Positions 21,735 to 26,246 of a stretch of DNA of 26,246 nucleotides are shown here, one piece after another. A program made the position numbers and the translations under genes. This DNA is from a virus: positions 1 through 26,246 of the IMG/VR virus record IMGVR_UViG_3300044446_000065. One strand, 5' to 3'. Below the pieces are notes generated by a model that ran no database searches, was not told the origin of the DNA, and saw only the letters and a list, made by a program, of their open reading frames with translations. Each line of letters starts with the position of its first letter. Positions within the stretch are counted from its first letter, which is position 1.

Positions 21735-22123
21735 TCAAAACGACCATGGGTGCGCTTGTCTCTGCCGAACGGTCGCTCGATCATCTGTTGACGGTCCGCT
21801 GCGCGGCGAAGACCGCCTATCGCATCGCCAAGATGACGCGAGTCGTGCGGCAGGAGACCTCCCACTTCCATGAAGAACAACGAAAGCTCTTCGCGGAATT
21901 CGGAGTTGAACGCGAGACAGTAACGCCCGCGGAGCGGTCACGCTTCGGAGAACGCCTGACGCAAGTGCCCGTAGAACGGATGTCCGAATTCGCAAAGCGC
22001 ATGAAAGAGCTCACAGACATTCCCGTAGATCTCGCTCTCGAGCCTCTCGTCCTCGACGAACTCACGATTTCCGGTGCAGACATTCTCTCCCTAGGCCCGC
22101 TTGCGGCAGACGTCGATGCCTAG
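21731..22123 (+). CDS. Conserved helical phage protein of the neck region (130 aa)
   Basis: The ATGA overlap sets the start. The N-terminus GALVSAERSLDHLLTVRCAAKTAYRIAKMTRVVRQE is helical and is followed by a second helical stretch (FHEEQRKLFAEFGVERE) and then PVDLALEPLVLDEL. It resembles a small conserved protein I know from many phage head-tail regions (a GALVAAEPAL...KTAYRLAK-like pattern), of unknown function. A chaperone-like or assembly role is possible. Confidence 0.7.
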   Translation: MIKTTMGALVSAERSLDHLLTVRCAAKTAYRIAKMTRVVRQETSHFHEEQRKLFAEFGVERETVTPAERSRFGERLTQVPVERMSEFAKRMKELTDIPVDLALEPLVLDELTISGADILSLGPLAADVDA

Positions 22124-22337
22124 TGGTATTTTCGACCCAGCGATCTTTGACTTTCAAATTTTCGACATCGGTGCGTTGCCGGGCGAACCGTCCATCGGCC
22201 ACATGCGGGGTAAGGTGGACTATCGAATCTCCATTCGTGGATCACGTGGCGTGATGACATATCATCTTTCCGGTTCGCAGAGCCCGAATGTCTTCTTCGC
22301 CAGAGGCTCGATGTCAGACGTAGAGGAAAGACCGTAA
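22116..22337 (+). CDS. Small protein with repeated FD motifs (73 aa)
   Basis: The ATG at 22116 is preferred to the in-frame TTG at 22101; it overlaps the previous gene by 8 bases. The N-terminus SGIFDPAIFDFQIFDIG repeats an I/A-F-D pattern seen at the ends of some phage structural proteins. The rest is basic and beta-rich (GKVDYRISIRGSRGVMTYHLSG). The function is unknown. The stop shares a base with the next start (TAATG). Confidence 0.6.
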   Translation: MPSGIFDPAIFDFQIFDIGALPGEPSIGHMRGKVDYRISIRGSRGVMTYHLSGSQSPNVFFARGSMSDVEERP

Positions 22338-22723
22338 TGGCAATCGAATTCAACATCACCGCGTCTGACAAGTGGTTCCTCGGCGAGGATAAAATCCTAT
22401 CGATCGAGGTCTTCGAAACAGACGGAATAACACCGCTCGACATCTTCGAATGGGTCGGACTGGAATTCGTTCTCCGGAAGATCGATCGGGCACCGGATGA
22501 GATCATCCGAAAAACTCGTGCGAACGGTGGGATCGTAGTCAGTGGAGAGTTCGTTGCCGACGAAACCAACACACAACGTGCCGTCATGACGTTCGGCAGC
22601 GACGAAACGACTGACCTCCGCGCGGGCTTTCCCTACCGCTACAGCATCAAGCGGACGGATGTCGGCAATGAATCCGTTCTTACATACGGTTCAATCACAT
22701 TCCTCCAGGCAACAGCACACTGA
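22337..22723 (+). CDS. Beta-sandwich structural protein, possible tail or neck component (128 aa)
   Basis: The start shares the last A of the previous TAA. The sequence is beta-predicted: DKILSIEVFETDGITPLDI, WVGLEFVLRKIDRA, TQRAVMTFGSDETTDL, RYSIKRTDVGNESVLTYGSITFLQ. This is the layout of small Ig-like/baseplate-upper-like beta-sandwich proteins in tail regions. There is no enzymatic motif, and the assignment to a named family is not secure. Confidence 0.65.
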   Translation: MAIEFNITASDKWFLGEDKILSIEVFETDGITPLDIFEWVGLEFVLRKIDRAPDEIIRKTRANGGIVVSGEFVADETNTQRAVMTFGSDETTDLRAGFPYRYSIKRTDVGNESVLTYGSITFLQATAH

Positions 22724-22730
22724 GGATCGC

Positions 22731-23141
22731 ATGCCACTAGTCATGAAAGGCCGTCAGGAGATATCAGCGCGACTCCAGAAATTCGCGCAGAACTTTCCGA
22801 AGCACATCGGGAATGCGTTGATGAAAGACGCTCGGGAGAATGACGTTCCAGAAGCGAAGGAACGTGCTCCGGTCTATTCCGGACCACAAACTTCGTCGAG
22901 TCCGGTCCCTTTCGTACTTCAGAAGTCTATCCATGTCGAAGGCCCGAAATTCGAGGGGAACGTCATTTCAGTCGAGGTTGTGGCCGGTGGCCTTGCCGCG
23001 GCGTACGCCATTCGCCAGCACGAAGATCTGACCTACCACCACAAAGTCGGTCAGGCGAAATACATCGAGAGCGTGATCATGGAGTCACGAGCTGGACGGG
23101 CTGAACGTATTTCGAAGAACATCGACTTTTCGAAGGTATGA
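22731..23141 (+). CDS. HK97-gp10-like neck or tail completion protein (136 aa)
   Basis: The ATG at 22731 has GAGGA 4 bases upstream; earlier in-frame starts overlap the previous gene. The protein has a helical start (RQEISARLQKFAQNFPKHIGNALMKDA), APVYSG, a central beta region (NVISVEVVAGG), and AAYAIRQHEDLTYHHKVGQAKYIESVIME. This last is a motif I associate with HK97-gp10-like and minor capsid completion proteins, where the HE/YH.GQAKYLE pattern closes the fold. It probably forms part of the neck or tail-completion ring. Context (before the DnaT-like adaptor and tail terminator) agrees. Confidence 0.78.
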   Translation: MPLVMKGRQEISARLQKFAQNFPKHIGNALMKDARENDVPEAKERAPVYSGPQTSSSPVPFVLQKSIHVEGPKFEGNVISVEVVAGGLAAAYAIRQHEDLTYHHKVGQAKYIESVIMESRAGRAERISKNIDFSKV

Positions 23142-23297
23142 TCAGACGAAAAGAAGCGACGAGCGTCGAAACCGTGCGTGGACGGTCGAGGACTACCGTA
23201 CCCCTATCACCGCTACGATGGCGGAACCCGCTGCCTCCGATGCGGAAATGAGATGCCGGAGAAATCACGCGCCGCGAAGATTCGGAAGAGAGAGTAG
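23138..23297 (+). pseudogene. Frameshifted small zinc-ribbon-like protein
   Basis: The ATG at 23138 overlaps the previous stop (ATGA) but runs only to 23251 in a low-quality frame. A second frame, open from 23142 to the TAG at 23295, encodes KRRASKPCVDGRGLPYPYH and then RYDGGTRCLRCGNEMPEKS, with Cys, His and CxxC placed as in a zinc ribbon. A +1 shift at the CGAAAAG near 23147-23153 would join MIRRK to this sequence. A GTG at 23178 is the only standard start in the good frame, but it would lose the first Cys. It may be a mutation, a sequencing error or a programmed frameshift. The 160-base stretch holds nothing else. Confidence 0.4.
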
Positions 23298-23300
23298 AAA

Positions 23301-23882
23301 ATGTCACTTGACGCGACAGTAGGCGGGACAGACTCTAACTCATACCTCACTGTCGCTGAGGCTGACGCTTATTGGGCTGACCGTCCGCATAGTGAGGTCT
23401 GGACTGAGACGGCAGAGTCGAAAGAGGCGTTGCTGATCTCGGCGACGATGCTGATCGACGCAATGCTATCTCCGTTCCGTCGGCTCGTCCCTGCCTCTGG
23501 CAGCTGTCAAGCGTATTACGTTACTCGCCCGACTTGGACCGGGGCGCCGACAGACGTCGATCAAGCATTGGCCTGGCCCCGAACGGGCATGTTCAACAGG
23601 AATGGTGGCGTAATTCCGTCGAACATCATTCCCCAGTCGCTCAAATTCGCAGTCGCCGAACTTGCGGGTCAGCTGTCGTCTTCCGACCACATGCTCGACT
23701 ACGACGTGGCGGTCTCCGGGCTGAAATCCCTTCGAGCGGGGCCTGTCTCTCTGACCTTCGCAGACAACATCCAGGCGCTGCGGGCCCTTCCGGCGTCTGT
23801 CTTCCTCCTCCTCGTCCAATCGTGGTTTACTTCAGAAACAACCGAATTCGTCACGTCCCTTATTTTCACGGTGGACAGATGA
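23301..23882 (+). CDS. DnaT-like/head-tail adaptor protein (193 aa)
   Basis: A purine-rich GAGAG precedes the ATG. The N-terminus TVGGTDSNSYLTVAEADAYWADRP is the signature of the phage proteins annotated as putative DnaT-like ssDNA-binding proteins, now generally read as head-tail adaptor/connector proteins. It is followed by KEALLISATMLIDAM, VDQALAWPRTG and FAVAELAGQLSS. The core is helical. It probably docks onto the portal to form the first neck ring. The DnaT label in databases is likely misleading here. Confidence 0.82.
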   Translation: MSLDATVGGTDSNSYLTVAEADAYWADRPHSEVWTETAESKEALLISATMLIDAMLSPFRRLVPASGSCQAYYVTRPTWTGAPTDVDQALAWPRTGMFNRNGGVIPSNIIPQSLKFAVAELAGQLSSSDHMLDYDVAVSGLKSLRAGPVSLTFADNIQALRALPASVFLLLVQSWFTSETTEFVTSLIFTVDR

Positions 23883-24280
23883 GCCTTGTAGATACAATCG
23901 CAAACGCCGTTGCCATCGCCGATACGGTCACTCACGACCTGCAGGATCAGACGGTCGTCATCATCCCGTGGACCGGCGAAGACGTCTTCGGCACGACGAC
24001 ATACGACGATCCGTTTCCTGCGGCGGCGCTAGTCGAGCTCTCAAGCAAACCGTCCTTCAGTGCGAGTGGTCAGCTGATCGAGACGAAAGCGAACGTCACG
24101 TTCCTTCGACCTGTCCCCCCGACTGCGGCACTCGCGGGACAGACTCGGACGAATCCGATCGATCCGAGAGACATTATCATCCTCCCCGACGGAACGACCG
24201 GCCCAATCATTCGAATCGGCGGATTTGTCAATGCTCAGACGCATCGCCCGTACATGAGCGAAGTAACACTCGGGAAGTAG
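23879..24280 (+). CDS. Head-closure-like protein (133 aa)
   Basis: The ATG at 23879 overlaps the previous stop (ATGA), which rules out the longer in-frame start. The protein starts with a helix (VDTIANAVAIADTVT) followed by beta strands: QTVVIIPW, FPAAALVELSSKPSFSASG, KANVTFLRPVP, PRDIIILPDGTTGPIIRIGGFV. A small beta-barrel closing with PDGTTGPI and RPYMSEVTLG fits head-closure/stopper proteins, which follow the adaptor gene in many siphophages. The assignment is by order and fold type. Confidence 0.72.
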   Translation: MSLVDTIANAVAIADTVTHDLQDQTVVIIPWTGEDVFGTTTYDDPFPAAALVELSSKPSFSASGQLIETKANVTFLRPVPPTAALAGQTRTNPIDPRDIIILPDGTTGPIIRIGGFVNAQTHRPYMSEVTLGK

Positions 24281-24285
24281 GCCGC

Positions 24286-24711
24286 ATGTTCCTAGATGAT
24301 CTCGTCACGATCCTAACAGCCGCTGGCGTCGGAGTGGCCAACGTCAGTATCTTCGCCTCTAGCAAGGCGACGATTCCGACGGGCGCTGGTCCCTACATCA
24401 GCGTGTCGGAGACCGGCGGAACCTCTCCTGACGAGACTCACAACGCTGCGCGCTTCGAGAATATGCCGGCGTACCAACGGCCGAACGCCCAGATCTTCGT
24501 CCGTGCAGCGTCTTATCCCGTTGCCCGTGCGAAAGCTGAAGCAGCCTACTCCGCTCTCTGGAACGTGATGAATCAAAAGATCAACGGCGTCTGGTATCTC
24601 TCCATCAGTCCGTTGCAAGAGCCGTTCGACTTCGGCCTGGACGATCTCAATCGCGCGTGCATCGTCTTCAACATAGCTGCGGTTAAACGTCCTAACGCGG
24701 GCATGAGCTAA
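24286..24711 (+). CDS. Tail terminator/minor capsid-like protein (141 aa)
   Basis: The ATG at 24286 begins a protein with FLDDLVTILTAAGVG, then YISVSETGGTSPDETHN, YQRPNAQIFVRAASYPVARAKAEAAYSAL and WYLSISPLQEPFDFG. The TGG..P..THN / RP..QI.VRA.....A...A pattern is the one seen in phage tail terminators. It probably caps the tail tube. Stop at 24709-24711, directly before the GTG of the second GT-B gene. Confidence 0.78.
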   Translation: MFLDDLVTILTAAGVGVANVSIFASSKATIPTGAGPYISVSETGGTSPDETHNAARFENMPAYQRPNAQIFVRAASYPVARAKAEAAYSALWNVMNQKINGVWYLSISPLQEPFDFGLDDLNRACIVFNIAAVKRPNAGMS

Positions 24712-24712
24712 A

Positions 24713-25921
24713 GTGACGCAAACCCGTCCTCGTCTTCTCTGGGTCGGAGACGCTGGTGTTAGCACCGGCTTCGCGCGGTCAACGCACGAAATTCTCGGAA
24801 CGCTTCAACGCACGTACGAAGTCCACGTACTAGGCATCAGTTATCTTGGAGACCCACATCCGTACGCCTATGACATCTATCCAACGTATCCTGGTGGTGA
24901 CCACTCTGGCATCGGAAGGCTTCGTCAGCTGATCATGAACATCCAGCCGGATGTCGTTCTCCTCCAACAGGACCCGTGGAATTTTCCTGCCTATCTCAAG
25001 AGGATCGAAAACACCCCTGTCATCGGAATCGTTGCAGTCGACGGGAAGAACTGCCGTGGAGGGGACCTCAATGGACTTGCTCTTGCCGTCTTCTGGACCG
25101 AGTTCGGTCGGGAACAGGCACGGCTTGGAGGATATGAAGGTCCATCGACTATCATCCCTCTCGGCGTGGATCTTCAGAAGTACTTCCCGAAAGATCGAGC
25201 GGAGGCGCGCGACCGCATCGGAATCTCCTCCGCCCTACGCGCCAAAGGCCTCCCGGCGTCAGCCTTCATCGTCGGGACAGTTGGACGAAACCAACAGCGG
25301 AAGCGGCTCGATCTAACTCTCGAATACTTTGCAGATTGGATTCATGCGGACAACGTCCACGACGCAATCCTCTTTCTCCATATCGCTCCGACAGGCGAAG
25401 ACGCATACGACCTCGATCAACTGGTCTCATACTACGGCCTCACCGATAGAGTCCTTCGGCCAAGCATCGAAATGTGGTACGGTGTGTCGGAAGAAACACT
25501 CTCTTGGGAGTACTCAACATTCAACGTGCTGTTGACTACCACCCAGGGAGAGGGCTTCGGCCTTCCTGCCTTCGAGAGTCTGGCCTGCGGGATTCCCGTC
25601 ATCGCGCCGGACTGGTCAGCGCTCGGCGAGCTTCTCAAAGACGCCGCCTTCCTTGTTCCGTGTACGTCGACAGCAGCGACGCCAGACAAAGTCAACGCCA
25701 TTGGTGGAATTATGGATCGCCGCGAAGCGGTCCGTGCTCTATCCACGCTCTACTCAAACGTCAAACGCTATGCCGATCTCCGTGAGGCAGGCCTTTGCCG
25801 TGTACGTGAAGATCGGTTCCGTTGGCCGATTATAGGTCAGGATTTCGATCGAGCTATCCAGTCAGTTGTTAGAATACCCGAGTCCGAATCGGCCCCAGAA
25901 AAGGAGAGCATCAGTGTCTAA
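24713..25921 (+). CDS. GT-B glycosyltransferase (GT4-like), copy 2 (402 aa)
   Basis: The GTG at 24713 lies one base after the previous stop; the ribosome site is weak. The motifs match copy 1 nearly position for position: RLLWVGDAGVSTGFARSTH, LAVFWTEFG, STIIPLGVDLQKY, GRNQQRKRLDL (donor phosphate site), and [21 protein letters not shown] with E280-x7-E288. By eye about half the residues agree with copy 1, so they are paralogues and not recent duplicates. Placement between tail terminator and tail tube genes suggests its acceptor may be a tail protein. The last 8 bases overlap the tail tube gene. Confidence 0.87.
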   Translation: MTQTRPRLLWVGDAGVSTGFARSTHEILGTLQRTYEVHVLGISYLGDPHPYAYDIYPTYPGGDHSGIGRLRQLIMNIQPDVVLLQQDPWNFPAYLKRIENTPVIGIVAVDGKNCRGGDLNGLALAVFWTEFGREQARLGGYEGPSTIIPLGVDLQKYFPKDRAEARDRIGISSALRAKGLPASAFIVGTVGRNQQRKRLDLTLEYFADWIHADNVHDAILFLHIAPTGEDAYDLDQLVSYYGLTDRVLRPSIEMWYGVSEETLSWEYSTFNVLLTTTQGEGFGLPAFESLACGIPVIAPDWSALGELLKDAAFLVPCTSTAATPDKVNAIGGIMDRREAVRALSTLYSNVKRYADLREAGLCRVREDRFRWPIIGQDFDRAIQSVVRIPESESAPEKESISV

Positions 25922-26246
25922 CGCAGTTTCAAGCACAGGCATTCTCGTCAAGCGTGAGGGTGTAACCGTTGGAGAATTGACCGAGGTCACACCTGGCGGA
26001 ATGTCTCGCAACAAGATCGAGACGACCACTCACAACGACGGATCAGAGTCGCACGTCCTCGGCATCCTGCGACAGTCTGATCCCGGGATGAAAATCAACT
26101 ACGTCGGTTCGGAGACCACACACGTGGCGATCCTTGCCGACATCGCGGGGAACCTCAAGAAGGGGTGGCAGATCCTCTTTCCATCCGGCGTGAGCCGAAG
26201 CGGCCAGGCCTATGTCCAGCAGTTCATGTTTGACTCGGCACCAGTC
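25914..26246 (+). CDS. Major tail tube protein, 3' partial
   Basis: The GTG at 25914 has AAGGAG 7 bases upstream and overlaps the glycosyltransferase stop by 8 bases. The 111 codons present read SNAVSSTGILVKREGV, VGELTEVTPGGMSRNKIETTTH, ESHVLGILRQSDPGMKINYVG and WQILFPSGVSRSGQAYVQQF. The G.LTEVTPGG..RN.IETTTH start is typical of siphophage tail tube proteins, which form the hexameric rings of the tail. The strong ribosome site fits high expression. The frame is open to the window edge. Confidence 0.85.
   Translation, partial: MSNAVSSTGILVKREGVTVGELTEVTPGGMSRNKIETTTHNDGSESHVLGILRQSDPGMKINYVGSETTHVAILADIAGNLKKGWQILFPSGVSRSGQAYVQQFMFDSAPV

Noticed and set aside
23534-23878. Upstream extension of the head-closure-like gene
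   Set aside because: It overlaps the DnaT-like gene for over 340 bases; the ATGA-coupled ATG at 23879 is the natural start.

Overview
The window is a head-to-tail structural module of a tailed bacteriophage or prophage (Caudoviricetes-like). All genes are on the + strand, densely packed, and many are joined by ATGA or GTGA overlaps. Shine-Dalgarno sequences (AGGAG type) and three sigma70-like promoters indicate a bacterial host, but nothing in the sequence fixes the host taxon. Base composition is moderately GC-rich and the same throughout. No tRNA, rRNA, CRISPR array or insertion sequence was seen, and no stretch over 300 bases lacks a gene.

Region 1 (1-5488) is a translationally coupled run of accessory head genes: a 5'-truncated topoisomerase IB protein, two small zinc-type proteins, a HipA/PI3-4-kinase-like protein with an HTH segment, a small unknown protein, an ADP-ribosyltransferase, and a fusion of a 2H phosphodiesterase to a MuF-type head morphogenesis C-terminus. 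The topoisomerase, kinase and ADP-ribosyltransferase proteins each carry a Gly-rich tag of the form GGPGSGNxGHxGRPGxVGGS (degenerate at its start in the topoisomerase).

Region 2 (5489-13227) starts at a sigma70-like promoter. It holds a 50-aa DUF5670/Lmo0937-type membrane protein and then a 1933-aa protein with an N-terminal DUF2213 prohead-protease-like domain. That domain is followed by nine GGPGSG tags separating helical and small beta-barrel modules. The next gene (528 aa) looks like the C-terminal scaffold half that normally follows DUF2213. I read this as a possible self-processing head polyprotein; that is inference.

Region 3 (13228-15966) holds a decoration protein, the major capsid protein, and a GIY-YIG/NUMOD3 homing endonuclease gene split by a 7-bp tandem repeat, with its own promoter. 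A further promoter with clustered GGACGT motifs follows.

Region 4 (15967-21734) holds an IPT/TIG-like protein, two small disordered proteins, a likely glycan-modification island (MptE/DUF115-like, GT2, GT-B), a collagen-like fibre protein, and two further probable surface proteins.

Region 5 (21731-26246) is the neck and tail start: small conserved proteins, an HK97-gp10-like protein, a DnaT-like head-tail adaptor, a head-closure-like protein, a tail terminator, a second GT-B paralogue, and the start of the major tail tube protein, cut by the window edge.

The main candidate for an undescribed system is the shared tag. One signal appears on chemically unrelated enzymes and, nine times, inside a protease-headed polyprotein. 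This suggests a general mechanism for loading or processing capsid cargo.
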